Assembly (NCBI GenBank): GCA_037501455.1
Contig: CM074856.1
Span: 92,454,001-92,518,000 of the forward strand
Direction: 5' to 3'
From: Lantana camara
Lineage: Eukaryota; Streptophyta; Magnoliopsida; Lamiales; Verbenaceae
DNA: 64,000 nt
The notes beneath the pieces were generated by a model that was given only the letters and a program-made list of their open reading frames with translations, was not told the origin of the DNA and did no database searches. Position 1 is the stretch's first letter; the number at the start of each line of letters is the position of its first letter. Of the stretch, positions 11,331 to 22,887 are shown in pieces. Made by a program: the position numbers and the translations under genes.

Positions 11331-11541
11331 GATGAAGCCAAAGATAAGACGCTTGATCCACACCTGAATCAACTCGGCTAACAAAACACCGCCCCGGGTG
11401 CACCTGAATAAACTGAAGATAAATCCAAGACTTAGACTCAAGAATGAACCACATAGATGCACGATCTCTTATGCACTTATGAGATGCAATCACGTAGGCA
11501 AGGCTCATTCTCATATAAATTACATGCAAAGGAAGACATTA
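11331..11541 (-). mobile_element. LTR F, segment 2
   Basis: Continuation of LTR F after solo LTR D. It resembles 63560-63720 of LTR H (shared CCCCGGGTGCACCTGAA block and CACATAGATGCACGA-like text). Element A begins at 11542; its duplication CATTA is at 11537-11541 and again at 45323-45327, after which F resumes. No gene is present. Confidence 0.75.
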
Positions 11542-11923
11542 TGTAATGCCCCGGTTTTTCGTTTATACAAATATGCCGTATGTGTTTACCAATTTGCGCA
11601 AACTAATTGTTCATAATTGTTTTATATATTTAATTTTATATTTTAAATATTAAAATTGTTAATTAATCATATCTTAAGCTAATTAATATCGAATTTATGT
11701 TAAATCATTGTGGTTACAAAATTGAGCGAATTAATTATTTATACGTGTTTTATATATTTAATTTTATATATTAAATGCTAACTATTTATATTTTAATTTT
11801 ATTAGTGTTAAAATTCAATTTAAATTGTGCACTTTAAATTTAAAGTATATTAAATACGTGCTTGTGACTTTAAATTAATTTAATTTGTACAATTACTATT
11901 AAATGTATAAATGTATTTCGTGT
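11542..11923 (+). repeat. Element A 5' LTR, segment 1
   Basis: Starts TGTAATGCCCCGGTTTTTCG and aligns with 41370-41751 of the 3' LTR. It is strongly AT-rich, without coding signal. The last five bases CGTGT (11919-11923) are one copy of the target duplication of the Tat element. Confidence 0.93.
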
Positions 11924-12771
11924 TGATGAGGCCTAAAAATCATCCTCGAATCAGAGCCGTCCACGTGGCAGCCCGCCACTGATTAAAGCCCTGACGCTCG
12001 CCATGGTGGGCTCATGGGCCTTCCAGCCGCTCAAGGGCCAGCTAATTTAATCCGTCAGTCAGCGGATGACCATTTGAGCCAAGGGCCACAACCAACGGTT
12101 TGACGCTCGTATCGCGGCCCTCAGGATTACCCTACTCGGGGAAGCACCCACATGGGGGGGGTCCACTAATACGCTCGGGATTCCGACGCTCAAGGGTCAT
12201 ATATCGCGAGGAGGCCATCCACGCATTCTTCGAGCGTCACCAACACTCGGGCATGTCCATGCCCCGTTTCTTTGGATCCGAACCTCGGTAGAAAGAATCT
12301 TAGGCCCATCCCCCCGTGTAACCCTCGTCAACAACCTCTGACACAAAAGTACTGTGCACCGCGCACCTGACACGCCGTCTCTCTTTTCAGGGATGTCATT
12401 CTCACTCCGCCAGAAGCTGACGCGTGTTAGGGCAACACAGGTTTGGGGACCACATGTTCAATTTACCCATCTACCCCCATCCCTAACATATAAATAGGAG
12501 AGAAGCCATGCATTCTCCCCCAAGTTATCATCTGCATAAAAAAAACCATACACATCGTTCTGGGCATTTTCCACTGATCTTCTCAAGCTCTTCTTTCACC
12601 ACAGTAACTCTATCCTTATAGTTTTGACACTTGGTGTTATCCTAGCTGGAAGAACCCACGCTCAAAAGGAAACCCAGATCCTGAGGCCCCCTCGCCTGTG
12701 ATGGTCTTTCCCTTTTTATACAAATTCTAAAGTGTTGTTGCATTAGGAAACTTAGATTTCTTGCACCATCA
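11924..12771 (+). repeat. Tat element 5' LTR
   Basis: Runs from TGATGAGGCC to CACCATCA (TG...CA ends). A TATA box TATAAATA lies at 12489-12496, so U3 is about 565 bases and transcription should start near 12520. The motif ACGCTC/GAGCGT recurs several times. A 63-codon open frame at 12100-12291 is repeated in the 3' LTR only because the LTRs are near-identical; it is not taken as a gene. Confidence 0.96.
12489..12496 (+). promoter_or_regulatory. TATA box of the Tat 5' LTR
   Basis: TATAAATA in context ACATATAAATAGGAG, at the same offset in the 3' LTR (24053-24060). It is the only strong TATA box in the LTR and would drive the genomic and gag-pol transcript. Confidence 0.75.
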
Positions 12772-12775
12772 TTTT

Positions 12776-12793
12776 TGGCGCCGTCTGTGGGAA
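12776..12793 (+). promoter_or_regulatory. Primer binding site of the Tat element
   Basis: TGGCGCCGTCTGTGGGAA begins four bases after the LTR end. It has the TGGCGCCGT start common in non-chromovirus plant Ty3/gypsy elements and differs from the TGGTATCAGAGC sites of A, B and J. I do not assign the tRNA. Confidence 0.8.
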
Positions 12794-12870
12794 ACCATCA
12801 CCACCATCTTTGGTATTGCCAGTTTCTTCCTCTGAAAGCTAGTTGAAAAGTAACACCCAAGTCTTGAATC

Positions 12871-15800
12871 ATGGTTACTGCCACAAGATCTGGAACTTTA
12901 GGGAACAGGGGAGGTCTTCCTCCCACCAACGGAGAAAACGCTGAGAACCCTGTTCTCGCCGGAGGGGCACCGCCCCTTGCGGCCGGAAACGTTGATGCCA
13001 CTGCACCCCTCCCAACTGGGAATGAAGCGGGAGGATCAGGTTCCAATCCTCCCCCCCCAACTTTCGCCTCAAGTGTCCCTGCCTCCCATCTTGGCGTATA
13101 TCCTATGGCCATGCCGCCGCCAAGATACGCGCTCACGCAGCCCGGAGTAATGCCTGGAACAACGCCGGGAATGATACCTTTGGTCCCTCCATATCAAGTG
13201 GGGACACTGAACCTCCCTCTAGCAGTGCCAAGGGAAATACAGGGGGTGGAGATGCCCCAACTCACTACGCAACAACTTCAGGCGTTGTACGCGCAGTGCG
13301 AGAGCCAAGCTGTACAGAATGCCTGGGAACACTTCACTATGGCTTATTTCCCTTCATACGCGGGCGCTCGGATAGCCCCACCCCTGGGCGGGCTCCCTGC
13401 ACATCCTTTGACAATGGCCCAAAATGCTCTACGGGCACAGCAACCTCCCCCACCTGCTCCGAATCAAGAAAATGAAGCCCCACCGAGGGTCCAGCAAGAA
13501 CGACCCGTTGAAGGAGATGACAGGGCTCCTCGAAATGAGGCGGCCGGAAATGATGAAGAGGTCCAGTCAAGGGCCACAAGGAGGGCAAACTGCAGAAATG
13601 TCGGTGACCCTCAGCTAGCAGCTGTACAAGACCAAATTCGAGGGCTCCAAAACGTGGTAGAGCAGCTCTCTCGAGCACGGTCTCACGCCCCCCGTGAGGG
13701 GGACGAGAGGTCCAAGGCCAGAGACGCCCGGCGACCACGCAGCCCCGTTTCCCATCGAAGAAGAGAGGCTAGCTATGAAGATCCCGACGAGCGAGATTAC
13801 AGGATCATGGCGGGCGATTCCCCCCTCGTCGAGGAAGTTCTGATGACCCGTGCAGGGAAGGGTAAAATTCCCTCGTCAATCAACAGGTATGATGGAACCA
13901 CAGATCCAGCCGAGCATCTGGACCATTTCGTGCACCTAATGCACCTCTACGACCATCCGGACAACTACTGGGCCAAGGTGTTTGTCACTTCCCTCACTGG
14001 AATGGCCCAAGAGTGGTACAAAAAGCTCCCCCCGCGCTCAATCCGAGGGTATTATGACTTGACGGATGCTTTTGTCAGCCACTTCAACTCGCTGAAAGCA
14101 CCAGCCCCGGCCGCGACCGCTCTTTATAGCCTGGTCCAAGGGCCGAACGAGACCCTCCGGTCCTTCATGGGGAGGTTCAACAAAGAGATTCTGCTAGTAG
14201 AAAAGCCCTCGATGGACTTTTTGAGGCACGTGCTGTTCGGTGCCATCAACATGAAGCATTACGTCAGCAAAGAATTTGTGGAGGAAGTGGCCAAGAAGAA
14301 GCCACGTTCGTTGATGGAGATTAGAGAGATTGCAAATTCTTTCTTTACCCTCGAAGATATGTATATAGCGAGGGAGCGGAAGATGGCAAATGTCCCTCGC
14401 CCCACCAGAAACCACGAGGACAAAGTAGAGCCCCACCGAAGTCACCGCCGCAGCCCAATACCCGCTCGTCGGCATTCCTCTCCCCCACGGAGGCTCGATC
14501 GTGTCCCCCTCAATCGCCCAATTGCCGAAGTTTATTCCCTGGCGGACCAGAAGTTGTTCAAAAGGCCGCCCAAGCTAAGAGAGACCGAGGCTCAAAAGCG
14601 TTCGGGAAAGTATTGTGCTTTCCATAAGCAGAAGGGGCATGACACTAACGAATGCCGTCACCTGGAGAAGGAGATTCAGCGGCTGATTGCTGGGGGGCAC
14701 CTCAAAGAGTTTGTAAAAGTACTGGAAGGGTACGACGAACATTGCGCAGGACGGGCGCTCGAAAGAAGAAGAAGCCGCTCACGTTCCCGTAGTCCTCGTC
14801 GCGAGCGCCCTGAAACCAGCGAGCGCAACAAAGGGAAAGGGGTAGACATGGAAAATCAGCCCTTTGCAGTCATTCACATGATTGCGGGAGGCCCCTCGGG
14901 GGGCGACTCTAATGCTTCCCGTCGCCGCCATGTACGGAGCTACAACCAAAGACCGACACTCCCTCGCTCAGTGCTTTCCGTGGACAGCTCATCGCACTCA
15001 AAAGAGGATGATATTATAGGATTTACCGAGAAAGATCTTGAACACATTGTAACATCCCATGGGATAGGAAAAACCTCTGACTGTCCCATGGTCGTTAGTT
15101 TAGACGTTCATAACCACACTGTAAAGAGGGTTTTATTTGATAGTGGAAGCTCTGTGAACGTTCTCCCGTACTCAACGTTTCAACAAATGAATATAACAAA
15201 CATCCCCCTCGAACCTCTCAGAACTGCCCTCGTAGGGTTTGGAGGTTCCGAGATCGTCCCTCGCGGACAAATTCGCTTGGCCACCTCTTTTGGTCGCGCC
15301 CCACAGCGAAAAACTTTGAGCGTTCTCTACACCATCGTCGAGGTGGATCTGCCTTACAACATCATCATTGGGCGCCCAGCCCTCGTGGATTTCAAGGCTG
15401 TAATTTCCACCTATCATCAAAAGGTCAAGTTTCCAACCCCTGAGGGTACTGGAGAAATTCTATGTAACGTCAAAGAAGCTTGGGAATGCTACATACTTTC
15501 GCTTCGAAGCCACAAGCCCAAACATTCCATTCAACCTGGGTCTACTAAGAAATCCGTTGATTTCCCGGAACTAAACGAAGATGGCCCCGAGCGTAAAAGA
15601 GCCAAGCTGTACCGGAAGAAGAATAAAAGGAGGACCCCTGGAGACGTTCAGTGCTCGGAGAAAAGGCCACCTGGGGCCGTCGAGGGTTCTTCCTCAGAAA
15701 ACGAGGGAGATGAGCCCAGGAATACGCTCACTGGGAAGAAACGAGCGTTAGAAGCACCGAGGCCGGAGGTTCGGATTGAGCCCACCGAGGAGTTTTTGAC

Positions 15801-18800
15801 CGTCGAATTGGAGCCTGGCAATCCGGATAAGACAACCCAGATTGGCTCGAGCCTGGATGGGCCCTCGCAAGTTTTGATGATCGACTTCCTAAGGGAGAAT
15901 CTAGACGTTTTTGCGTGGAAAGCTTCTGATCTCACAGGGATAGATCCGAGCGTCATTGTCCACAGACTGAACGTGGATCCAACCTTCAAGCCTATCAAAC
16001 AGAAGAAGAGGGACGTTCATGGCTTTAGGAAACGGGTTATCGAAGAGGAGGTTAATAAATTGCTTGATGCTCAGTACATCGAGGAGATTTTGTACCCGGA
16101 ATGGCTTTGCAATGTGGTGCTCGTTCCAAAGAGCGCTAATAAGTGGCGTATGTGTAACGACTTCACTGACCTCAACAAAGCGTGCCCCAAAGACCATTAC
16201 CCCCTACCGAGGATCGATCAATTGGTAGATTCTACAGCCGGGTGTGAACTCATGAGTATGATGGACGCCTTTCAGGGATATTATCAAATCTTTATGGCAC
16301 CCGAGGATCGCCCCAAAACTGCGTTTATTGTGCACTTGGGTGTCTACTGTTTCAAAGTCATGCCTTTCGGGCTCAAAAATGCAGGAGCAACCTATCAACG
16401 CCTTGTCAATAGAATGTTCGAGCACGAAATTGGAAAATCTATGGAGGTATATGTGGATGACATGATAGTCAAAAGTGAGCGCCAATACTCCCATCTGGAG
16501 GATCTCAAGCAGACTTTTGATATTCTTCGTCGCTACGGAATGAAGTTAAACCCTTCAAAGTGCACTTTTGGCGTTCGAGGTGGTAAGTTTCTGGGATACA
16601 TGGTCAGCCAACGGGGCATAGAGGCAAACCCCGAGAAGATCAAAGCGATCCTGGATATACCCTCCCCTCGCAATCTGAGAGAAGTCCAGGTACTCGTGGG
16701 TAAGATCATTTCGCTAAACAGGTTCATTTCCCGCTCAGCGGACCGGAATCTGCCCTTCTTTAAAATTTTGCGCAACGCTCGGAACTTTACCTGGAATGAG
16801 GATTGCGAAAGGGCTCTGCAGAACATGAAACAGTACCTGTCGAGCGCGCCTTTGTTAACCAAGCCAATCCCGGGGGAGAACTTGTTTGTCTATCTCTCAG
16901 TCTCTTTGGAAGCGACGAGCGCTGTCCTCGTAGCAATCCGCGAGCGTAAGCATATGCCAGTATATTACCTGAGCAAAACTCTACAGGGGGCAGAGAAAAG
17001 GTATATGGAGATTGAGAAATTTGCCTTTGCGCTCGTCAACGCATCCCGAAGGCTGAGACCATATTTTCAAGCTCACTCCATCACAGTGCTAACAGATCAA
17101 CCACTCAGGCAAGTCCTATCCAAACCGGATGTTTCGGGAAGGTTGATTAAATGGGCAATCGAACTCAGCCAGTTTGATATCTCCTTCGAGCCTCGCACAG
17201 CCATACAGGCTCAGGCAGTGGCCGATCTGTTGGTAGAACGTTTCAATTTGGAGACTGTGCCACAGGCTGACGAGGGTTTATGGCTTTTACACACGGATGG
17301 CTCCTCGACCTCACAAGGGGGGGGTGCTGGGGTGACCCTCAGGGATCCCCTAGGAACAGAAGTTGACTACGCAATCAAGCTGGCGTTTCAAGTCACCAAC
17401 AACGAAGCAGAATATGAGGCCCTCATCCAAGGGCTCAGGATTGCACTCCAAAATGGGGCCGCTCGTGTCACAGCATACGTTGATTCGCAGTTGATCGCGA
17501 GTCAAATCGATGGTAGTTATGAGGCTCGAGAAGCCACCATGGCACGTTATCTATTGAGCGCCAAGGAGGAGATAGCCAAGTTCAAGGAATTCCATCTTTT
17601 GCAAGTTCCGAGGGCAGAAAACGAACGCGCTGACGCTCTTTCGAAATTTGCGTCCGCTTTGGACGGCCACAGTGAACGCATAGTTACATTTCTGAGAACG
17701 GAGGAACCATTGATAAGTAAAGACGAACCCTCGAAAGAAGTGCACATGATTGACCCCTCCGAGCCTTGCTGGCTTGACGAGATTGTCAGGTTCCTCCGGG
17801 ATGGAACATGCCCGAGCGACAAAGTTGAGGCTCGGAAGATCAAAAGCAAGGCCCCTCGTTTCTCGTTGGATACCGAGGGTAGATTATTCAAGCGATCCTT
17901 CCAGGGCCCACCGATGAGATGTTTGAGACCCTCGCAGGCTAAAGAAGTTTTAGAGCATGTACACGACGGAATTTGTGGGAACCACTCGGGCGGACGAATC
18001 TTAGCAAAGAAAATCTTAAGGAGTGGGTTCTATTGGCCCTCGATATTGCAAGATGCCATTCAATATTCCAAGAAGTGTCCCAAGTGCCAGTTCCACTCCA
18101 ACACTCCCCAGTTGCCAGCAGCTCAAATAATTCCTATTGATGTTTCCTGGCCTTTTGATCAATGGGGCATTGATATCGTGGGACCTCTCCCAATGGCGGT
18201 CGGGCAAAAGAAGTTCGTAATACTTGCTGTGGATTATTTCACCAAGTGGGCTGAGGCAGAAGCGGTCGCTAAGATAACGTTCAAAGTTGTGAGGGATTTC
18301 ATTTGGAAAAATATCATCTGCAGATATGGCATCCCGAGGGTTCTCATCTCGGATAATGGTTCCCAGTTTATCGCTGCTGACACCCGAGATTGGTGCTATG
18401 AACTAGGGATCGAGCAGCGATTCACTTCCGTGGGCCACCCTCAAGCTAACGGTCAAGCCGAAGTGACCAACCGAACCATACTCCAGCATCTGAAAACGAT
18501 GCTTGAGAGTAAGAAGGGAGAATGGGCTGAAGAACTTCAGGGAGCGCTGTGGGCGTACCGTACTACCCCGCGAGCGGCAACGGGGGAAACCCCTTACTCC
18601 CTCGTGTACGGCTCCGAGGCCATGGTACCTGCGGAAATTGCTCAAGAATCCGCACGCGTTGCCTATTTCGAGCCTGCGGCCAACGAGGCCAATCGGGCGC
18701 TCGAGTTAGACTTGCTGGATGAGAAGAGGAATGCTGCTTGGGCGCGTATTCACAAATACAAAGCAACCGTCGCTCACCAATACAATAAACGTGTTAAAGA

Positions 18801-18999
18801 AAGGACTTTCCAGCTAGGGGACTTGGTCCTCAAGAAAGTTGAAGTCTCCAAACACGTAGGTAAGCTGGACCCTAATTGGGAGGGCCCCTTCAAAGTCATT
18901 CAAGTACGGGCAAATAACACCTACTTGCTAGAAACTCTGCAAGGCGAGCGTCTCCCTAGGCCATGGAATGCATGTAACCTTAGAAGGTTCTATGTGTAA
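12871..18999 (+). CDS. Gag-Pol polyprotein, Tat lineage, intact
   Basis: A single open frame of 2042 residues encodes all retrotransposition proteins. Order with approximate residues: low-complexity Pro/Ala-rich N terminus (1-330), gag core (335-510), a CCHC-like knuckle CxxH..HxxxxC (580-595), a basic Arg/Ser stretch (about 630-650), aspartic protease with DSGSS (757), reverse transcriptase (about 1050-1250) with YVDD at 1194-1197, a classical RNase H (1330-1455) whose first catalytic Asp position is Ser (near 1343), a second archaeal-type RNase H (1471-1600) with D1476, the NEAEYEAL glutamates, D1538 and D1588, then integrase with its HHCC part (1690-1745) and D1768, D1828, E1864 in D-35-E spacing, ending with a GPF-type C-terminal region. 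The ATG at 12871 is 99 bases after the LTR. No frameshift or stop interrupts it. Confidence 0.96.
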   Translation: MVTATRSGTLGNRGGLPPTNGENAENPVLAGGAPPLAAGNVDATAPLPTGNEAGGSGSNPPPPTFASSVPASHLGVYPMAMPPPRYALTQPGVMPGTTPGMIPLVPPYQVGTLNLPLAVPREIQGVEMPQLTTQQLQALYAQCESQAVQNAWEHFTMAYFPSYAGARIAPPLGGLPAHPLTMAQNALRAQQPPPPAPNQENEAPPRVQQERPVEGDDRAPRNEAAGNDEEVQSRATRRANCRNVGDPQLAAVQDQIRGLQNVVEQLSRARSHAPREGDERSKARDARRPRSPVSHRRREASYEDPDERDYRIMAGDSPLVEEVLMTRAGKGKIPSSINRYDGTTDPAEHLDHFVHLMHLYDHPDNYWAKVFVTSLTGMAQEWYKKLPPRSIRGYYDLTDAFVSHFNSLKAPAPAATALYSLVQGPNETLRSFMGRFNKEILLVEKPSMDFLRHVLFGAINMKHYVSKEFVEEVAKKKPRSLMEIREIANSFFTLEDMYIARERKMANVPRPTRNHEDKVEPHRSHRRSPIPARRHSSPPRRLDRVPLNRPIAEVYSLADQKLFKRPPKLRETEAQKRSGKYCAFHKQKGHDTNECRHLEKEIQRLIAGGHLKEFVKVLEGYDEHCAGRALERRRSRSRSRSPRRERPETSERNKGKGVDMENQPFAVIHMIAGGPSGGDSNASRRRHVRSYNQRPTLPRSVLSVDSSSHSKEDDIIGFTEKDLEHIVTSHGIGKTSDCPMVVSLDVHNHTVKRVLFDSGSSVNVLPYSTFQQMNITNIPLEPLRTALVGFGGSEIVPRGQIRLATSFGRAPQRKTLSVLYTIVEVDLPYNIIIGRPALVDFKAVISTYHQKVKFPTPEGTGEILCNVKEAWECYILSLRSHKPKHSIQPGSTKKSVDFPELNEDGPERKRAKLYRKKNKRRTPGDVQCSEKRPPGAVEGSSSENEGDEPRNTLTGKKRALEAPRPEVRIEPTEEFLTVELEPGNPDKTTQIGSSLDGPSQVLMIDFLRENLDVFAWKASDLTGIDPSVIVHRLNVDPTFKPIKQKKRDVHGFRKRVIEEEVNKLLDAQYIEEILYPEWLCNVVLVPKSANKWRMCNDFTDLNKACPKDHYPLPRIDQLVDSTAGCELMSMMDAFQGYYQIFMAPEDRPKTAFIVHLGVYCFKVMPFGLKNAGATYQRLVNRMFEHEIGKSMEVYVDDMIVKSERQYSHLEDLKQTFDILRRYGMKLNPSKCTFGVRGGKFLGYMVSQRGIEANPEKIKAILDIPSPRNLREVQVLVGKIISLNRFISRSADRNLPFFKILRNARNFTWNEDCERALQNMKQYLSSAPLLTKPIPGENLFVYLSVSLEATSAVLVAIRERKHMPVYYLSKTLQGAEKRYMEIEKFAFALVNASRRLRPYFQAHSITVLTDQPLRQVLSKPDVSGRLIKWAIELSQFDISFEPRTAIQAQAVADLLVERFNLETVPQADEGLWLLHTDGSSTSQGGGAGVTLRDPLGTEVDYAIKLAFQVTNNEAEYEALIQGLRIALQNGAARVTAYVDSQLIASQIDGSYEAREATMARYLLSAKEEIAKFKEFHLLQVPRAENERADALSKFASALDGHSERIVTFLRTEEPLISKDEPSKEVHMIDPSEPCWLDEIVRFLRDGTCPSDKVEARKIKSKAPRFSLDTEGRLFKRSFQGPPMRCLRPSQAKEVLEHVHDGICGNHSGGRILAKKILRSGFYWPSILQDAIQYSKKCPKCQFHSNTPQLPAAQIIPIDVSWPFDQWGIDIVGPLPMAVGQKKFVILAVDYFTKWAEAEAVAKITFKVVRDFIWKNIICRYGIPRVLISDNGSQFIAADTRDWCYELGIEQRFTSVGHPQANGQAEVTNRTILQHLKTMLESKKGEWAEELQGALWAYRTTPRAATGETPYSLVYGSEAMVPAEIAQESARVAYFEPAANEANRALELDLLDEKRNAAWARIHKYKATVAHQYNKRVKERTFQLGDLVLKKVEVSKHVGKLDPNWEGPFKVIQVRANNTYLLETLQGERLPRPWNACNLRRFYV

Positions 19000-20010
19000 A
19001 CTTCAACCTCTTTGTAATGGCCCGTTCGCGGCATGAAATACTTTTCTTTGATGGAAAGCACGTTGTAATCATTTCCAAAAGTGCATCTATATAACAGTAA
19101 GTATTTAATTCTTCGTTTTTATTATTTACTTGCTCTTTTATCTGATCTAATGATTCGAGCGGCAAGAGGCTTGCTCCGTGTTGAACATCTTCCACGTCGA
19201 AAAGCCCACGCGAAACCTCAATCCTACCCAAGTTACACTGTCCAGGTGTTGATAACCGTCCACCTTTAACAGTTTAAACGATTTGTAAGAATTGGTCCTA
19301 AAAATGAGCGCGTCCGACAACGGGGAGCCCAACGCTCAACTTACGCCAGCTGAGTGTTCATCGCTCCAGCTCGTGCACGTAAGAACCCCCTTTGACCCTC
19401 ATCCAATTGGGTAAAGAGCACGTTCGTAAATAGTGGATGCCACTAACACTACGACAACGCTCGTTTTTATTCCTACTAAGCCAATCCTACACGAATTTCC
19501 TAAGTTCAAATTCAAGCCTCAAGGAGAATACAGCGAGGGAATGTTCATAAAGATCACCCTCGCGCCTGTGTTCCCTCAAAGGTTTTCCAAGCCCAAATAC
19601 ACAGTTCGTTTCTACTGTGGCCAGGGAACCCTCCTAAGGGTCACCCTCGCGCCCATACTGGCAATAAGCCAACCGCCCGACGCCGCGAGCATCTAAGCTT
19701 AACATGCATAGTGATGAGTGTCAGAGGACCGTTGTAAAAAACGTCCTGGCCTACTTACACACTAATCGCAAACGCTCAAACAGAAGATTTCGATATGAAA
19801 GCGGCGAAGCTAAACAAGTTAACATCATTCGCCATCCAAGAACAAAGGAAAAAAATAAACATTCAAACATCAAAGCAGTAGAGAAAGAATGCTAAAGTAT
19901 GAAAAGAAACTCGAAATGTTAAAGAAATAACAGGAAAGTTAAGTACAAGCATAAGTCGTTCGTAGTGATTGCAAGGGATTTAAAACAACACGGGATCAGT
20001 ACAGAGAGCT
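19000..20010. other. Spacer between pol and antisense gene of the Tat element
   Basis: About 1 kb without a convincing coding region separates the pol stop from the stop of the antisense gene, so the two transcription units converge here. It should contain the 3' untranslated parts of one or both. Short frames at 19433-19696 and 19704-19895 have no recognisable domain. I see no hairpin array or terminator-like structure. Confidence 0.6.
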
Positions 20011-22887
20011 TCATTGGGCAGGAGCGTCGGGTTCAGGAGGGGCTGTTGCAAGGGGAACCGGAGCCAACACATTAGCGTCAGAGGTATGGGCTTCGCCGGG
20101 TTCATCCGCATCAGCTATGTCCATAAGGGTGCCCTCGTCTTCTATCAGGAGAGGCTCGGGATCCACCCTGTTAGCAGCAATAAACTCCCTTTGGAGTGTC
20201 TCTACCAACTCCTGATACTCAGGCTCCGCCAGATTCTCCGTGGGATCCTCCTCTTGGACCATTGGCTCGCAATTCTCATCAAGATCCATGCGCAGCCGAG
20301 CGTCCGATCGAGCGCTTTCTGGGGCCAGCCCCAACTTCACCATTTGCCCGATCGCTTTATGGAAGAAGCGACGAGCGTTGTCAAAGCATTGGATATTGGC
20401 CGCAAACACGAAGGCCTTGGAGCGCACGAATCTTTTCACCGCCTCCCAGGATACCTTTGCTTCCAATCCCTGTACTTTGCCTTGCAAGTCAGCAAGGGCT
20501 TTGTTGGCCATCTCGTTCTGGCGAGTACTTTCCGCCAGCTGCTCCCCCAGCTCCCGATTCTGTTGCTTCAGCTGGATCTCCCTCGACTTCAACTCCTTGT
20601 GACGCTCATCAAGAGTAAGATAGGCCTCGTCCGTCTTCCGAAGGTTCTCCCTCGCCTGATCCAAATCACGGTGAGCTGCGGTTAGTTGAGCGTGGAGGTT
20701 GTTGTAATCCTCTTGCAATTGGACCGGGTCAGAGACGCGCAGCAGTTTCTTGTACTTGGCCTTATGACTGGAGTATGCTTGCGCTCGACCCTGCAAGTTC
20801 TTCAGTCTTGGGATTACCTCCTGAGAAACAGTAAGCGAGGGTCATAATCCGAGCGTGGAAAAAGAAAGGAAAATGTGGTGATAGGGAGTACAGACTTACC
20901 GTCAGCAGCGCATGGCAGGCATCATCCGTGACCCGAGCGGCGTCATGCTCGTTCAATTTGTCATGGTCGGCAGAAAATTGAAGCTTTCCGACGATATCGG
21001 AGACCATGTTAACGGAGAAGGCGCTCTTTTTCAGTAGGACGGGACCGTCCTTCCTTTGGCGCTTGAACCGAGCGTCACCCCGGCAGCCAATCTTCCAAAA
21101 TTCTTCATCTTCAGACGATGAAGTGTCGCTGCCCTCGCCCCGGTGGCCCACGACCACCTCTTTCCCCTTGCCGGAAATAGGGAGGGAATCCGGCATCCTT
21201 TTCCTCTTGCCCGGACGATCAGCCCGAAGGGTTTCATGGATACGGACAGGCTCCCCCGAGCGGTTCCGGGACCCGCTGGAACTAAGTGAGATTGGGCCTA
21301 CGGGGGCCGCCGGCGGAGGAGTGGCCTCGTGGGTACCCTCCAGCGTCAGATCCTCAATGGGGCCCGTGGGAGGTGTCACATTCCCCGCGCCCCCTCGAGC
21401 ATTTCCTTGTCCTCGGCCTGATCCTCGGCGGCTAACCCTGCCCCTCGGAGCATTGGGAGGGCGGTTCTGTTGCTGTTGCTGCTGTGGAGGATCGACCGCT
21501 GGCCCCTGGGCACCTAACATACGTGAAAGGGCTTCAGCATTCATGCCTCTAGAGAGAATTTGGATGCCTGCGAGTGAAGGGAAACGAGCATCAGATGATT
21601 GGCGATTTGAATTGTATAAACAGGAAAACAATGATAACTGTAAGTCAAAAAACTATTCTAAAGGTTAGGGATGTTAGTTCCTAGAATCTGACCGTCGAGG
21701 GCCATGATGTCAGTTGGGGGATTGAGTATCATATCAGGGGGGCAAGATAATCCGTAGCGGAACAATATCTTTTCGTTCTTCACTAGTGTCTCCGCCTTAA
21801 TCCACTTCTTTTCAGCCCTCATCTCGAGGGCTAACCCCATCGCCCACTCCTCAAAATCCTTATTCCTCATCCTTCCCCTAATCAATGGACCCTCGCCATG
21901 AATCATCCATTGACGGTGAACCCCAAAAATTCCCCCGGGAGCCCCCACGAAAAAGTATTTTTCCTTCCAATGCTCGCCATACGAGGAAGATGGGGAATCT
22001 ATCATCTTGAAGCCTGATTTTGCCTGAGCGTAGTAAAATCCATCTGTAGGCGACGAGCGTGGCGAGCGGGCTACTTGGACCAAGCTGTCAAAATTGATTA
22101 TTGAGGGTGCTTTGCCCAAAGCCCTCATTGTTATAATGAATGCGTTGATTAGAGCTATGCCATTGGGCAGAATTTGTGAAGGGCAAAGCCCTAGGTGATG
22201 GTAAAGGATGACGGCATCGTGAGCGATCGGAAACCTCAGACCGCCAGCAAGAACTGCATCCCAGTAGACCGTCATCATCCCGGGCGGTGGTCGATTGGCC
22301 CTTTCCCCTTCCTCAGGAAGTCTCATGGGAAACACGACTTCATCCCAGTACGCTTTCGCCCTCAACCCCTCCAAATCCGCGAGGGTCAGAATACTCTCAA
22401 TTTCGTCGGGCGACCTGTCAGTCTGGTGGCGGTTGTCTTGCCTTACCCGAGTGGCAGGTTCCTTGCCTCTCCTCTGACGCCTTCTGGAAGGTTCAGCCTC
22501 GAATGGACGCCCGGATGGTCCTGCTTCACCCTCAGGAGCCGCCATCGCCACTGTGATCCTGTGATCTTGGGGTCTCACAGCACTGTTCAAAACAGGGAGT
22601 GCTCTCTCCCCTTGTCGCAGCATCTCCACCACATTCTCCATCTCCTCAAAAAGATCTTCCTGCTCACCGGGAACACGCTCGTTCATCCCTTGAACAGCAG
22701 CGTTCACCTCTTCCTCCCCGGTGTCAACCGGAGCCTGGGCCACCGATATTGCCATGGGAACAACTTCACCTCCTGGGTGCGCCCTAATTAGGGGAACGGC
22801 TACGGGGACATCGCCATGAGGGGAGGAGCTACCCACCGACATCTCCTCAATCTCCCGTACATAATCATCAGCTTGATTTCCGGCCAT
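20011..22887 (-). CDS. Antisense gene of the Tat element, three exons, gypsy-transposon-type domain plus coiled coil
   Basis: Read on the minus strand. Exon 1 is 22887-21693, exon 2 is 21567-20900, exon 3 is 20820-20011. Intron 1 (21692-21568, 125 nt) has donor GACG/GTCAGA and acceptor CTCGCAG/GC in phase 1. Intron 2 (20899-20821, 79 nt) has donor ACG/GTAAGT and acceptor TTTCTCAG/GAG in phase 0. Frames join exactly to about 890 residues. Exon 1 (residues about 170-330) resembles the Pfam family 'putative gypsy type transposon' (PF04195), with LRFPI and LGLCPSQILPNG motifs. Exon 2 is Pro/Gln/Arg/Gly-rich with basic clusters (GKRKR). Exon 3 is a long Glu/Gln/Leu-rich coiled coil with an acidic tail. 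Comparable antisense genes exist in Grande elements (gene 23). Function is unknown; basic clusters would suit a nuclear protein. Confidence 0.82.

Noticed and set aside
12100..12291. 63-codon frame conserved perfectly at 23664-23855
   Set aside because: Both are in the near-identical LTRs of one element, so identity reflects recent insertion and not selection on a protein.
20014..20685. 223-codon plus-strand frame
   Set aside because: It is the complement of exon 3 of the antisense gene, whose splice sites and coiled coil explain the region better.
21006..21668. 220-codon plus-strand frame
   Set aside because: Complement of exon 2 of the antisense gene; proline-rich exon sequence leaves other frames open.
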